Positions 16,980-26,184 of a DNA stretch of 64,000 bases are shown piece by piece. Source of the stretch: Sutcliffiella halmapala (GTDB lineage: Bacteria > Bacillota > Bacilli > Bacillales > Bacillaceae_I); assembly GCF_002019665.1 (NCBI RefSeq), contig NZ_KV917375.1:1803175-1867174 (forward strand), in the 5' to 3' direction. Made by a program: the position numbers and the translations under genes. Numbering within the stretch: position 1 is the first letter of the stretch; every line of letters begins with the position of its first letter. The notes below the pieces were generated by a model. It searched no databases and was not told the origin of the DNA. It worked only from the letters and a program-made list of their open reading frames with translations.

Positions 16980-17606
16980 ATGACAACAACTACACAACAA
17001 TCAGCAATTGAGATAATGAAAGAACGTCATTCCGTTCGTAAATATACGCAATATGAAATGCCACAAGCTGACTTAAACGCCATTTTAGAAGCAACAATTA
17101 CGGCACCATCTGCTTGGAACCTGCAGCACTGGAAATTCCTAGTCATCCAATCAGAAGAGCAAAAACAAAAGCTATTACCAATTGCGTATAACCAACAGCA
17201 AGTAGTAGATAGCTCCGTAACAATTGCGATCTTAGGTGATTTAGAAGCAAACTTAAATGCGGAAAAAGTGTATGGAGAGGTTGTTAATAAAGGTTTCATG
17301 ACACCAGAAGTAAAGGACATACTTACTGGGCAAATTAATCGAGCTTATACAAATGAACAATTTGCTCGTGATGCAGCAGTTTCAAACAGTTCCCTAGCTG
17401 CCATGCAATTAATGCTTGCCGCAAAGGCCAAAGGCTACGACACTGTAGCAATGGGTGGATTTGATAAAGAAAAGTTCATAAAAGAATTCAACATTCCAGA
17501 ACGCTATGTACCAACTATGCTAATCTCAGTAGGGAAAGCAGCAGAAAAAGCACATGGTACATTACGCTTGCCGCTTGATGAAGTAGTAGCATACGAAACA
17601 TTTTAA
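16980..17606 (+). CDS. NAD(P)H-dependent nitroreductase family flavoprotein
   Basis: A 208-residue protein with nitroreductase signatures: RHSVRKYTQYEMP at the FMN-binding N-terminus (about 16-28), APSAWNLQHWKFLVI (42-56), and the MQLMLAAKAKGYDTVAMGGFD substrate/FMN region (about 141-161). It closely resembles B. subtilis YodC/YdgI-type proteins in these stretches. Such enzymes reduce nitro compounds or quinones with FMN and NAD(P)H; physiological substrate unknown. A GAGGGAGAG site precedes the ATG. Monocistronic, with its own promoter and terminator. Confidence 0.9.
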   Translation: MTTTTQQSAIEIMKERHSVRKYTQYEMPQADLNAILEATITAPSAWNLQHWKFLVIQSEEQKQKLLPIAYNQQQVVDSSVTIAILGDLEANLNAEKVYGEVVNKGFMTPEVKDILTGQINRAYTNEQFARDAAVSNSSLAAMQLMLAAKAKGYDTVAMGGFDKEKFIKEFNIPERYVPTMLISVGKAAEKAHGTLRLPLDEVVAYETF

Positions 17607-17616
17607 TAGAAGCTTG

Positions 17617-17649
17617 GCTCACTCTGTGATAGGCGGGGTGGGCTTTTTT
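17617..17649 (+). terminator. Terminator after the nitroreductase gene
   Basis: GCTCAC pairs with GTGGGC (one G-T pair), followed by six T. The stem is short but correctly placed. Confidence 0.6.
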
Positions 17650-17736
17650 AGTAAAAGAGGGAGGAGGTTTTGAAAAATGTCAGAAGCTCCTTGTCAAACG
17701 AAGCTTTGAGAGGTGAGGCAAATCTTTAATGCTCAA

Positions 17737-18276
17737 TTATTTATCTTTCCCCGGATCTCCTTCATCAAAAATGCTTCCTAATCCAGAATATATCAATGTA
17801 AGTAAAACAGAAATGACAATTTTACCAAAATCGGAAGAATATAATGGAACAATAACCTCAGTTGATAGGAAGCTTAAAGAAAGATATATTGCTAAAAATA
17901 CTAGGATTGATTCCACAGAAAACAGTAAGATTCTCGGTACCCTAAACGAACTAACTGTTATTTTAATTAAAAATACTAAAAATAACATGTAGATAAAAGC
18001 TAAAATACTCGTGATTAATGAAAATAAATACATATCAATTTTCGTTTCAAAAATGAAATGGTTGCTTAAAAAACCTAAAATAACCAGATAAATAATTAAA
18101 CTAGTTGTAGTAGCTTTTAAAAATATTGCAAAACCGACGACAACCCCTAGTAAAAAGATAGTCATCAACTTGAGACGTTTTTTGGAAGAATATTTCTTTA
18201 ATAGAAGCTGTATAATTGCTAATCCAATCAAACAACAAACGAATAAAATAGCGATTATAGCTTGAAGTATGCTCAC
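17737..18276 (-). CDS. Hypothetical membrane protein
   Basis: A 179-residue protein with about five hydrophobic helices and a charged tail (DEGDPGKDK). GTG start at 18276 with GAGGTG 7 bases upstream on the minus strand. No family recognised. It lies alone between the nitroreductase and a histidine phosphatase. Confidence 0.7.
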   Translation of the reverse strand: MSILQAIIAILFVCCLIGLAIIQLLLKKYSSKKRLKLMTIFLLGVVVGFAIFLKATTTSLIIYLVILGFLSNHFIFETKIDMYLFSLITSILAFIYMLFLVFLIKITVSSFRVPRILLFSVESILVFLAIYLSLSFLSTEVIVPLYSSDFGKIVISVLLTLIYSGLGSIFDEGDPGKDK

Positions 18277-18652
18277 ATATTTTCACCTCAATTAGTTTAC
18301 AGTTGGATTTTTCCTTTAATAGGCTCAAAAATAAAATGCCTATTAAGTATGAAAAATGGTAAAATTATCATAAATGTTGTAAGAAGAAAAAGATTTTCTT
18401 GTTAATAACAAGCATCGTTTAATTTTACTGCTAGACAAAGGAACATGAACATGGTCTTTTTTGTATATATATCGTGATTCAGGTAGCACTATGCCACTAT
18501 GCGATTTAAATATAAATCGTCGCTATGGACAAGGCATACAATTATAATTGTATGAAGCACGAAAAATAATAGAGTGAGTAACAGCAATTGATAAATAAAG
18601 TTAAGAAATTTATAGAAGATTCGTGTTATTAACCCAAATTGGAGGAGTTCCG
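18277..18652. other. Intergenic region with a 20-bp operator-like palindrome
   Basis: No gene seen in about 375 bases between divergent genes. It is AT-rich and contains the perfect palindrome described separately (18535-18554). Confidence 0.5.
18535..18554. promoter_or_regulatory. Perfect 20-bp palindrome, candidate repressor operator
   Basis: CATACAATTATAATTGTATG is identical to its own reverse complement. It contains a TATAAT (18543-18548) and ends about 100 bases before the histidine phosphatase start. The core TACAATT..AATTGTA resembles OhrR/MarR-type operators but with a 2-bp centre rather than 1. Confidence 0.5.
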
Positions 18653-19189
18653 TTGAAAGTAGGTCTGATTCGGCATTTTAAAGTAACTCGGGGCTACCCG
18701 AATGCAAGCGTAACATCAGATGAATTATTAAAATGGATTGAAGAATATGATGTGTCAGAAGTAGAGGAAAATGAGCTGGATTTAGGAAATGTTGATTGGA
18801 AAAGATGCTATTCCAGTGACTTACCCCGCGCTGTTACAACAGCAAAAAAAGCATTTCAAGGTGACATCACTTACCTGAAGGAGTTAAGAGAAATAACGCT
18901 GGCGCCGGTCTTTCCAGCTACCAAAAAGCTACCGTTAAAATTACACCTATTGTCTATCCGTTTAGCTTGGCTTTTCAATCACAAATCGCAGCCTGTAAGT
19001 AAAGCAGAATTACGAGCTCAAATAAGCACAACACTAGATACAATTCTCCAAGAAAAGGAAAACGTACTGATCGTCAGCCACGGTGGCGTGATGATGCTCC
19101 TCAGAAAAGAGTTGTTACGTAGAGGGTTTAGAGGTCCAGATTTTAAAATTGCTAATAATGGTGAGCTATATATTTTTGAAAAAAGATGA
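18653..19189 (+). CDS. Histidine phosphatase (phosphoglycerate mutase) family protein
   Basis: A 178-residue protein beginning (M)KVGLIRHFKVTRG; the catalytic L-x-R-H is present, although the usual following Gly is Phe. The YSSDLPRAVTTA segment supplies the second conserved Arg, and LIVSHGGVMMLLR the second catalytic His. These enzymes remove phosphate from small molecules or proteins through a phosphohistidine. The start is TTG 18653, 5 bases after GGAGGAG. The substrate is not evident. It is preceded by a palindromic operator-like site. Confidence 0.85.
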   Translation: MKVGLIRHFKVTRGYPNASVTSDELLKWIEEYDVSEVEENELDLGNVDWKRCYSSDLPRAVTTAKKAFQGDITYLKELREITLAPVFPATKKLPLKLHLLSIRLAWLFNHKSQPVSKAELRAQISTTLDTILQEKENVLIVSHGGVMMLLRKELLRRGFRGPDFKIANNGELYIFEKR

Positions 19190-19372
19190 CGGGAGAGATG
19201 AAAAGATTAAGTTATTTCTAATAGAATAGTAGGAAGTTCGTTTCAAACTCAATCTCAATTATTAATAATAGAGGCAGAAAACATTGATTTAAAGAGAGAA
19301 GGCATTGTGAGTAATGAGTAAAATCGTTAAATCCCAGATCAGTTAAGCGAAAGTATGGAGAGGATTGATGGT

Positions 19373-19612
19373 TTGAGCAATGAAAGGCTCGGAAAAAAGA
19401 TTCATTATGGATTATTCTTTTTGATTTTTCCTTTAGCAATTCTCTCTGGGTTTAACGAACTCTATCTAAAATTAGCGTTTATTTTAATAGGTATTAATTT
19501 TTTATCTAGGGCCATTACAGAATTTCATCTAAAGAAAAAAAGTGACAAAATCTGGCTGATAGTAGGCGGTTGTTTTTTAATTTTATTTAATTGTTTTAGA
19601 ATCATTTTTTAG
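19373..19612 (+). CDS. Small membrane protein, unknown function
   Basis: About 79 residues with three hydrophobic segments. TTG 19373 is chosen because GGAGAGG (19357-19363) lies 9 bases upstream; the ATG at 19355 would overlap that site. It is 13 bases upstream of the DUF4190-like gene, so the two are probably cotranscribed. Confidence 0.6.
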   Translation: MSNERLGKKIHYGLFFLIFPLAILSGFNELYLKLAFILIGINFLSRAITEFHLKKKSDKIWLIVGGCFLILFNCFRIIF

Positions 19613-19625
19613 AGGGGGAATTATT

Positions 19626-19898
19626 TTGCAAACAGTTGAAATTAAACAAACGAACACGAAAGCAATCATTGGATTAACATTAGGTATACTTTCTATTTTG
19701 ATACCTTTTCTTGGTTTAGTGCTTGCAGTAATTGGAATTGTCCTTTATGGTATGAGCAAAAGAGAAATTGTGCAAAACAATGAAAATGGAAGTGGACTTG
19801 CTGTAGCAGGCTTGATTTGCAGTATAGTAGGAATCGTCATTCAATTGTTCATGATACTAGGATTAGTTTCCTTTTATGCGGTTACTGTGGGTGCGTAG
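19626..19898 (+). CDS. DUF4190-like small membrane protein
   Basis: A 90-residue protein with the pattern NTKAIIGLTLGILSILIP.LGLVLAVIGIVLYGMSKRE...GSGLAVAGLICSIVGIV: two hydrophobic hairpins separated by a short charged loop, the layout of DUF4190 proteins of Gram-positive bacteria. TTG start after GAGGGGG. Function unknown; often linked to membrane regulation. Confidence 0.75.
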   Translation: MQTVEIKQTNTKAIIGLTLGILSILIPFLGLVLAVIGIVLYGMSKREIVQNNENGSGLAVAGLICSIVGIVIQLFMILGLVSFYAVTVGA

Positions 19899-19944
19899 TT
19901 TGTAGGGGTTCTTTATTAGAAGGAATGTCCTTATAAGATTCAAT

Positions 19945-19986
19945 AAAAGGCAAGTATTCATAGACATACATGAATACTTGCCTTTT
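19945..19986. terminator. Bidirectional terminator
   Basis: Perfect 17-bp stem AAAAGGCAAGTATTCAT / ATGAATACTTGCCTTTT with an 8-nt loop. It serves the DUF4190-like gene (+) and the ferritin-like gene (-). Confidence 0.93.
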
Positions 19987-19990
19987 ACCT

Positions 19991-20413
19991 TTATTTCAAA
20001 TGCTTGCGCAACAATTCAATATGCTGTTGATGCTCGGCTAAAATTGATTGAACGATGCTTTTGCTTTCTTGATCAAGATCACCTTTTACCATTTTAGCCA
20101 TCATATCTGTACCGAATTCTTCTCCCCTAATTGCTCCTTTAATAATGTCATGGGTTTCCTTCGGGTAGCCCTTTACTTGTGCAACGCGCTCTTGGAAGGA
20201 GCCGACAATCCCGACATCGTCCACTGCAGTGCCGCCAAGATTTTGAATCTGCTCAGCCACAAAAATGGCATGCATTTTATGGTTTTGTTGAATTGTTTGC
20301 AGGTCTTTTTTTACCGCTTGATCTTGGGTGTTTTGAATATAATGTTCATAGGCGTGGATGCCCATAAATTCGCCTTCTAAAAAAGCATTTAATTCTTTAA
20401 TCTGCTGGTCCAT
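19991..20413 (-). CDS. Ferritin-like four-helix protein (DUF2383-like)
   Basis: A 140-residue, wholly helical protein. The EFMGIHAYEHYI stretch with E and H spaced as in ferritin-like di-metal sites, then HKMHAIFVAEQI and a last helix LAEHQQHIELLRKHLK, give the four-helix layout of DUF2383 proteins. A metal-storage or stress role is typical for the fold, but this is not demonstrated. The start is ATG 20413, 8 bases after GGAG; the longer frame to 20440 would contain the ribosome binding site. Confidence 0.75.
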   Translation of the reverse strand: MDQQIKELNAFLEGEFMGIHAYEHYIQNTQDQAVKKDLQTIQQNHKMHAIFVAEQIQNLGGTAVDDVGIVGSFQERVAQVKGYPKETHDIIKGAIRGEEFGTDMMAKMVKGDLDQESKSIVQSILAEHQQHIELLRKHLK

Positions 20414-20489
20414 GTCTTTCACTCCTTCAAAATCACTCACTAGTTATAGCGTTCTTTTTAAAGGAGCAAATTATTCTCTTCGAACTTGA

Positions 20490-21425
20490 TTATGAAAGAA
20501 TTTCTTCTTTTCCATGACCGATTTCTTCTAAAAATTCATCAACGGCTTTTTCATATTCCTCCCGATTTTCTGAATAGCTCATCGCGTGCATTCCGTTTTT
20601 AGCGAGATACAATTGCTTTTTGCCTTTCTTTTTTTCGAAAAGCTGTTGAGTCATCATCATTGGAATAAAATCATCGGGCTCACTATGAATAAAAAGTACC
20701 GGGTTCTCGATATTTTCGATGACATTAATCGGAGAGACATCTCGCATTGAGTATTTGTCACGTAAGCGCAAAAACGTGTTCGCAATCGGCATGATAAGTT
20801 GTTTTGGAATTTTATAATCTGCTCGTAGACGATAGGTGAGTTGTTCTTCTAAATCGGAAAAAGGACAGTCGGCAATATAAAAATCAGCGCCATCTTCCAA
20901 GCCACCTGCATACATCAGCAAAGTAGCAGCACCCATTGATTCCCCGTGGATACCGATAACTGCGTCTTTACTAGCTTGCTCTCTGACCCAATCCACAACC
21001 GCCTTTAGGTCATGCTTTTCATAAAAACCATAGCTTGTCGTTTTTCCACCGGACTTTCCGTGACGGCGGTGATCATAAAGAACCACATTCCAGCCTCTTT
21101 CCAAAAAGATGTTCATATACTTAATGGAATTCAGCGTATTTTGCGTAACTCCATGGCTAAAAATCATGTAACGATTAGAACCTTGGACATCAATTATTTC
21201 CCCGTAAATGTTGTAGCCGAAAGGGGAGGGGATCGTTAGCTCTTTTTTAGGAAGCTTCATATACACATCTTCCTTATAGTGACCAAGCATCATCTCTCGT
21301 TCTAGGATCTCTTCATTTGTTTTTTTGCGAATGTACATCACCTTGTTCGTAAAGAAAATCCCGATAAACAAGATATAGGAGAGGATTACACCAAAAACAA
21401 TCAGTACTCGCTTTAGTTGTCTCAC
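20490..21425 (-). CDS. Membrane-anchored alpha/beta hydrolase (YqkD-like)
   Basis: A 311-residue protein with an N-terminal hydrophobic anchor (about 5-28) and an extracytoplasmic hydrolase domain. The nucleophile motif is G-I-H-G-E-S-M-G, the preceding DHRRHGKSGG is a family mark, and the acid and base are likely Asp in HSEPDDFIP and His in KNGMHAMSY. Resembles B. subtilis YqkD; the substrate is unknown, probably a peptide or ester. GTG 21425 is 8 bases after GGAGG, so the TTG 15 bases earlier is rejected. Confidence 0.85.
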   Translation of the reverse strand: MRQLKRVLIVFGVILSYILFIGIFFTNKVMYIRKKTNEEILEREMMLGHYKEDVYMKLPKKELTIPSPFGYNIYGEIIDVQGSNRYMIFSHGVTQNTLNSIKYMNIFLERGWNVVLYDHRRHGKSGGKTTSYGFYEKHDLKAVVDWVREQASKDAVIGIHGESMGAATLLMYAGGLEDGADFYIADCPFSDLEEQLTYRLRADYKIPKQLIMPIANTFLRLRDKYSMRDVSPINVIENIENPVLFIHSEPDDFIPMMMTQQLFEKKKGKKQLYLAKNGMHAMSYSENREEYEKAVDEFLEEIGHGKEEILS

Positions 21426-21641
21426 TAAGAAAACCTCCAAAATGAATGTATATCCCTTAGTTTACCATTTGGATAAGCATGGAGGGAAATAGGGTGAGAA
21501 AATAGTTCCGCTAAAAAATAGTTATTCTTTCATAAGTCAGACCGTATAGTAAAGAAAACAAGGTGCAGGAGATTAGAACAAATTATTGAAATCAGAATAG
21601 GTATCAGATGGAATTCGAATAAGCATTGGGAGGGAAGATAA

Positions 21642-22214
21642 ATGGATGTTTTTTGGAGTGCTTTAGGGATTTCTGTTGATATAGTAATTCTAGGGATAGC
21701 TGTAGTTTCATTAATCCTACTCTTATCTTTCAAGAAAAGAATATTAGTAAGCATAGTGATCATTGTGGTTGCTATAGGAGCGGTTTATGTATATGACCGC
21801 GCAAAATATATCACCTTTCCTGAACTTGTGGAGACTCAACTTAATAGTGAAAGTACGGTTCGGGATATAACCATCACGATCAATGATAATGATCTTTCTG
21901 GTGATGGTTTGCCAGTGAGAAAAGCGCATGTAACGATAGAAGATGAGGAAATCATTAAGCGGATTTTAGATGACTTTTCCGACTTGGAGCTTAAGAAAAA
22001 TGTTAATGCTCAAGGTACTTTTAAAGAGTATCAACTACGCCTTCTTATCATCAATCCGTCGAAGGAAAATGGATTAGTGACAGATTCTCTTTACTTGTAT
22101 GTAGATGAACATTACGTTAATGATTTTGCAATAGTAGGAGAGACGGACCATTTAAAAACAATTAAGTATTTAGTGGAGAGTGATGAGGTTGAGTGGGAAG
22201 ACCTAGGGGAGTGA
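21642..22214 (+). CDS. Hypothetical protein with two N-terminal membrane helices
   Basis: A 190-residue protein: hydrophobic segments at about 7-29 and 33-50, then about 140 residues that look extracytoplasmic and beta-rich (RDITITINDND, AHVTIEDEEII, YQLRLLIINPS, DSLYLYVDEHYV). The latter part resembles small domains of unknown function in Bacillus surface proteins; no family is named. GGAGGGAAG precedes the ATG. Confidence 0.7.
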   Translation: MDVFWSALGISVDIVILGIAVVSLILLLSFKKRILVSIVIIVVAIGAVYVYDRAKYITFPELVETQLNSESTVRDITITINDNDLSGDGLPVRKAHVTIEDEEIIKRILDDFSDLELKKNVNAQGTFKEYQLRLLIINPSKENGLVTDSLYLYVDEHYVNDFAIVGETDHLKTIKYLVESDEVEWEDLGE

Positions 22215-22240
22215 TTTTAAAGGGATGCACGCAAGAAAGT

Positions 22241-22270
22241 AAAAAACCGCAACTTTAAAAGTCACGGTTT
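22241..22270 (-). terminator. Terminator of the collagen-like gene (minus strand)
   Basis: Read on the minus strand AAACCG..ACTTTTAAAGT..CGGTTTTTT folds into a stem with an internal loop and a T run, 50 bases past the collagen-like stop. Confidence 0.65.
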
Positions 22271-22321
22271 CAGGTAGGAAAAAGTCCCTTGTCACCCCAG
22301 ATTATAATGTTGTTTAACTAT

Positions 22322-23407
22322 TTATTGAAGCCGAGTGATAACAAGGTGTGCCGATACTGGTCTAGCTCCTCCTGCTAGAGGAGTTATCGTTAGTGCAGTG
22401 GAATTTCCGGCAGGATTACGTACAGTAAGAATTGAGTTAATTGATAAAGTTTCCACGAGAGCCGTACCTATGATTTTAGAAGTACCGGTTGCTCTTCCTG
22501 CCACGGTATAGGCTAGATCAGAACCATCGAGAGTTAGAATCAATTGCCCTGCTTCGGTTACACTCACATTAAAAAAGATCTGGTATACACCAATTTCAGA
22601 CAAGTTAAATGAACTAGGACTTATACGAGTAATACCGCCAGATCCACTAGTTGGCCCATCTTGTGGAAAGCTAACGTCTGTAGCAGGTGCAACTGTTGCT
22701 GCATTATCATTAGGCATTAATGCATAAAAATCTGCAAAGTCTAGTACTCCTCCGGCAGGCCCAGCAGGTCCAGTAGCCCCAGCAACTCCTTGCGGTCCCG
22801 CTTCTCCTGCAGGTCCAATTGGGCCTGCAATTCCTTGAGACCCTTGAGGTCCAGTAGCCCCTGTGGCCCCAGTGGTTCCGGTTGCTCCCTCTGGTCCTGG
22901 AACTCCTTGCGGTCCTTGTGGTCCCTGAGGCCCAGGAACTCCTTGCGGTCCGGTTGCTCCCGTTGGTCCTTCTGGTCCTGGAATCCCCTGAGGCCCTTGT
23001 GGCCCCCCTGAACCACCTGCAGGCCCAGGGACACCTTGAGGCCCTTGAGGCCCTGTAGCGCCAGTAGGACCTGTGGACCCTGTTAAACCTTGAGGTCCAA
23101 TTTGCCCTGAAGCTCCTTGAGGACCTGTAGCCCCCGTAGCGCCTGGAGTTCCTGAAGCTCCTTGTGGCCCAATAGGACCCTGAGGCCCAGTTTGCCCAGG
23201 AATTCCTTGAGGACCCGTAGCGCCAGTAGGCCCAGCTGGTCCAACAGGTCCAATTGGTCCTCCAGCCGGCCCGGGAGGCCCTTGTGGCCCAGCAGGTCCC
23301 TGTGGTCCTGGTACTGGAAAAGGGATATGCTTATCACAACAACATTTTAAACGGTTTCGATTACATCGGCTACATCGGTTGCACTGACCCTCGAAGTATA
23401 TTCCCAT
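22322..23407 (-). CDS. Collagen-like, probably exosporium/spore-surface glycoprotein (BclA type)
   Basis: A 361-residue protein in three parts: a Cys- and Arg-rich head (about 1-28, with [18 protein letters not shown]), a collagen region of G-x-y triplets (about 34-218, mostly GPQ, GPA, GAT and GPT), and a C-terminal globular domain of about 140 residues like the TNF-fold trimerisation domain of BclA. The family forms trimeric filaments of the Bacillus exosporium. Thr in GAT and GPT triplets is a glycosylation target in known members. No export signal is visible, as expected for mother-cell assembled layers. A sigma-K-like promoter precedes it. Repeat number will vary between strains. Confidence 0.9.
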   Translation of the reverse strand: MGIYFEGQCNRCSRCNRNRLKCCCDKHIPFPVPGPQGPAGPQGPPGPAGGPIGPVGPAGPTGATGPQGIPGQTGPQGPIGPQGASGTPGATGATGPQGASGQIGPQGLTGSTGPTGATGPQGPQGVPGPAGGSGGPQGPQGIPGPEGPTGATGPQGVPGPQGPQGPQGVPGPEGATGTTGATGATGPQGSQGIAGPIGPAGEAGPQGVAGATGPAGPAGGVLDFADFYALMPNDNAATVAPATDVSFPQDGPTSGSGGITRISPSSFNLSEIGVYQIFFNVSVTEAGQLILTLDGSDLAYTVAGRATGTSKIIGTALVETLSINSILTVRNPAGNSTALTITPLAGGARPVSAHLVITRLQ

Positions 23408-23433
23408 ACTAAATCCATCCTTTCACTTTTTAC

Positions 23434-23461
23434 TAATATATGTGAATGCCTCCTTAATGGT
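23434..23461 (-). promoter_or_regulatory. Candidate sigma-K promoter of the collagen-like gene
   Basis: Minus strand: ACC (complement of 23459-23461), 16 bases, then CATATATTA (complement of 23434-23442). It fits the sigma-K pattern AC-N16-17-CATAnnnTA, expected for a late mother-cell gene. Confidence 0.55.
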
Positions 23462-23681
23462 ATAGGTCAATTGAAAAGATGGTGCACAAATAAACTATTA
23501 TCCTAAATTACTAGGAAAAAAGTCGCTCATTTTCACAAATAACGAAATACATTCAGAACAAAAACACAAGCATCTCGTTCGGATTCGAAAACTTGAGGGA
23601 ATAGAAGGCGAGGCTAAACGTAGCAATGCTTTATAAACAGACTCCACAAATCATCGAGTATTATATAATTCCCAACAATAT

Positions 23682-23710
23682 AAAAACCGTGACTCCTAGT
23701 AAGTCACGGT
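23682..23710 (-). terminator. Terminator of the 44-residue gene (minus strand)
   Basis: ACCGTGACT (23686-23694) and AGTCACGGT (23702-23710) form a perfect 9-bp stem; on the minus strand it is followed by TTTTTA. Confidence 0.85.
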
Positions 23711-23718
23711 CTTCATGA

Positions 23719-23853
23719 TTATTGCTCCGAATTCTGCCCCTTTATTGGGTGTGTAGCACGTTCTACTTCTTCTGCTGATTCTACATTTTTGATACTATTT
23801 GCATTCGGTTGGCCCTTTTGGCTAGGGCCTTTATGTTTATTGTGTTTTGACAT
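23719..23853 (-). CDS. Small hydrophilic protein, 44 residues, possibly spore-associated
   Basis: ATG at 23853 opens 44 codons: MSKHNKHKGPSQKGQPNANS, then a short acidic helix and HPIKGQNSEQ. GGGAG lies upstream and a strong terminator follows. The composition (Lys, His, Asn, Gln, Gly; no Cys or Trp) resembles minor small acid-soluble spore proteins, and it lies beside the collagen-like spore gene, but I recognise no specific family. Confidence 0.6.
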   Translation of the reverse strand: MSKHNKHKGPSQKGQPNANSIKNVESAEEVERATHPIKGQNSEQ

Positions 23854-23911
23854 ATTAGTAATTCTCCCTTCTCCAATTATCATTAGTTAATGTGAGTAAG
23901 GAAGGGGAGAA

Positions 23912-24823
23912 TTATACATGCTGGTTTGTATCCAACTGTGCAAGCTTAAAGTACTGGCTTTCGTAGGACTTATTAAGATGTGGTTGCAGGTTTTCTAGTG
24001 CCACCACCACACGGCGCAAGTTAATGCCAGTCTCGATGCCCATTTGTTCTAGCATAAATACGACATCCTCTGTTGCCACATTACCGGACGCTCCAGGTGC
24101 AAATGGGCATCCGCCAAGTCCGCCAGCTGATGTATCGAAGCGATCGACCCCAGCTTGCAATGCCGCGAATACATTGGCGAGCGCCATGCCTCTCGTGTTA
24201 TGAAAGTGTGCCGTTATCATGATATTTGGTAACGCTTTCTTTAGCGTGGAAAATAACTCGAAGGACTCCTTTGGATTAGCCATTCCAATTGTATCGGCTA
24301 CACTTAATTCGTCCACACCGAAGCCTTCAAATCTTTTACATAGTGCTAACACATCGTCAATTTCCACTTTTCCTTCATATGGGCAGTAAAAAGAGGTGGA
24401 AATACACGTTCGTACGAAGAAGTTTTTCGCCTTTAAATCTCGGATAATGGGCTCAAGTTCCTGTAGACTTTCCTCGGTTGTTTTGTTGATATTTTTCTTA
24501 TTAAAGGTATTACTCACTCCTACAAACACTGCTGCATTTCTACATGAGGTGCTTAGCAAGCGGTCAATTCCCGTTTGGTTGGGTGTGAGCACAAAGTTGC
24601 GTGTTTCCTCGTCTAAACATTCCTCGATAATAGCAGGTGCGTCCGCCATTTGTGGAACCCATTTTGGAGACACGAAAGAGGTCAACTCCATTTCCTGAAC
24701 CCCTGCACTTTTTAGTTGTTTGATAAACTCTATTTTAGCTTCTGTTGGTACAAACGTTTTTAAATTTTGTAATCCGTCTCTTGGCCCGACCTCAATAATT
24801 GTTGCTTTCTTTGGTAAGTTCAC
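23912..24823 (-). CDS. Hydroxymethylglutaryl-CoA lyase
   Basis: A 303-residue TIM-barrel lyase of the HMG-CoA lyase/isopropylmalate synthase group. Motifs: VGPRDGLQN at the N-terminus (catalytic Arg and Asp), ISTSFYCPYEGKV, the metal-binding HFHNTRGMALAN, and GGLGGCPFAPGASGN with the catalytic Cys of HMG-CoA lyase. It splits HMG-CoA into acetoacetate and acetyl-CoA, the last step of leucine breakdown. Divergently transcribed from a thiolase/CoA-transferase operon that could activate and cleave the acetoacetate, so the region handles acetoacetate as a unit. Similar to B. subtilis YngG. Confidence 0.92.
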   Translation of the reverse strand: MNLPKKATIIEVGPRDGLQNLKTFVPTEAKIEFIKQLKSAGVQEMELTSFVSPKWVPQMADAPAIIEECLDEETRNFVLTPNQTGIDRLLSTSCRNAAVFVGVSNTFNKKNINKTTEESLQELEPIIRDLKAKNFFVRTCISTSFYCPYEGKVEIDDVLALCKRFEGFGVDELSVADTIGMANPKESFELFSTLKKALPNIMITAHFHNTRGMALANVFAALQAGVDRFDTSAGGLGGCPFAPGASGNVATEDVVFMLEQMGIETGINLRRVVVALENLQPHLNKSYESQYFKLAQLDTNQHV

Positions 24824-24924
24824 TATAAGTCCCCCTACTTATTGGAATAACTTTACTACAATTTTAGATAGAAGATAGGCAAAAAAGCAAGAATTATAGA
24901 AATTTTATAAAAAAAGCAGGATTT

Positions 24925-24952
24925 TCGACAGAAACCAAGAAATTAGTTTAAT
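24925..24952 (+). promoter_or_regulatory. Possible sigma-A promoter of the thiolase operon
   Basis: TCGACA (24925-24930), 16 bases, TTTAAT (24947-24952). One mismatch to TTGACA; moderately weak. Confidence 0.4.
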
Positions 24953-24975
24953 GTAGAGAGAGAGGAGATGGAATC

Positions 24976-26160
24976 ATGGCAAACAAAGAAGTAGTCATTG
25001 TAAGCGCTGTCAGAACAGCGATTGGAAGTTTTGGTGGTGCATTGAAGGATGTTTCCGCTCCACAATTAGGAGCAGTAGTAATTAAAGAGGCGCTCGCGAA
25101 AGCCGGGCTTGCACCAGATAGTGTAGACGAAGTAATTATGGGGAATGTGCTGCAGGCAGGCTTAGGTCAAAATCCTGCGAGACAAGCTGCAATCGGAGCT
25201 GGACTTCCGAATGAGGTATCCTCGATGACGATTAATAAAGTATGTGGATCAGGATTAAAAGCTGTTCACCTTGCCGCGCAAGCGATTATCGCAGGAGACG
25301 CTGATATTGTCGTTGCAGGTGGCATGGAAAATATGTCACAAGCCCCTTATTTATTAAAGGGTGCGCGTGATGGTTACCGCATGGGCGATCAAAAGGTCAC
25401 CGATAGTATGGTGGCAGACGGCCTCTGGTGCTCGTTCAATGATTATCATATGGGTGTAACTGCGGAAAACCTATGCACAAAATATGAGCTAACAAGAGAA
25501 GAACAGGACCAATTCGCGGCAAACAGTCAGCAAAAAGCTGTTCAAGCAATCGAAGGCGGAAAATTCAAGGACGAGATTGTCGCGGTAGAAGTAAAAAAGC
25601 GAAAAGAAATTCTGACAGTCGATACAGATGAATATCCTAGAAAGGGAACAACCGCCGAAAAACTAGGTGGTTTACGTCCAGCCTTCAAAAAGGATGGCTC
25701 CGTAACAGCTGGAAACGCTTCTGGGATTAACGACGGCGCTGCTGCAGTCGTTGTGATGAGCAAGGAAAAAGCAGACGAACTAGGTATTAAGCCGTTAGTG
25801 AAAATTGTCGCTAATGCTAGCAGTGGTGTCGATCCAAGTATCATGGGTATCGGACCTGTCACAGCAGTCAAAAAAGCATTAGAAAAAGGCGGGCAAACAC
25901 TCGAAGAAATGGACCTTGTGGAAGCAAATGAAGCGTTCGCTGCACAAGCACTAGCAGTCGGAAAAGAGCTGCAATTTGATGCTGAAAAATTAAATGTTAA
26001 CGGTGGTGCGATTGCGCTTGGACATCCAATCGGAGCAAGCGGAGCTCGTATCCTGGTTACCCTTATTCACGAAATGAAACGTCGTGAAGCGAAAAAAGGT
26101 CTTGCTACACTATGTATCGGTGGCGGCCAAGGTGTTGCAACAATAGTAGAAAACATCTAA
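24976..26160 (+). CDS. Acetyl-CoA C-acetyltransferase (thiolase)
   Basis: A 394-residue degradative/biosynthetic thiolase, full family length. Nucleophilic Cys90 in NKVCGSG, the [13 protein letters not shown] loop, [11 protein letters not shown], catalytic His in [10 protein letters not shown] and the second Cys in CIGGGQG are all present. It interconverts two acetyl-CoA and acetoacetyl-CoA. First gene of an operon with the two CoA-transferase subunits (gaps of 24 and 17 bases), so the likely direction here is cleavage of acetoacetyl-CoA made from acetoacetate. GAGGAG precedes the ATG. Confidence 0.95.
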   Translation: MANKEVVIVSAVRTAIGSFGGALKDVSAPQLGAVVIKEALAKAGLAPDSVDEVIMGNVLQAGLGQNPARQAAIGAGLPNEVSSMTINKVCGSGLKAVHLAAQAIIAGDADIVVAGGMENMSQAPYLLKGARDGYRMGDQKVTDSMVADGLWCSFNDYHMGVTAENLCTKYELTREEQDQFAANSQQKAVQAIEGGKFKDEIVAVEVKKRKEILTVDTDEYPRKGTTAEKLGGLRPAFKKDGSVTAGNASGINDGAAAVVVMSKEKADELGIKPLVKIVANASSGVDPSIMGIGPVTAVKKALEKGGQTLEEMDLVEANEAFAAQALAVGKELQFDAEKLNVNGGAIALGHPIGASGARILVTLIHEMKRREAKKGLATLCIGGGQGVATIVENI

Positions 26161-26184
26161 TTCAATAGAGAGAGGTGCAACGCG

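Noticed and set aside
22741-23350. Several long frames within the collagen region on both strands
   Set aside because: Frame shadows of the Gly-x-y repeat; no starts with ribosome binding sites.
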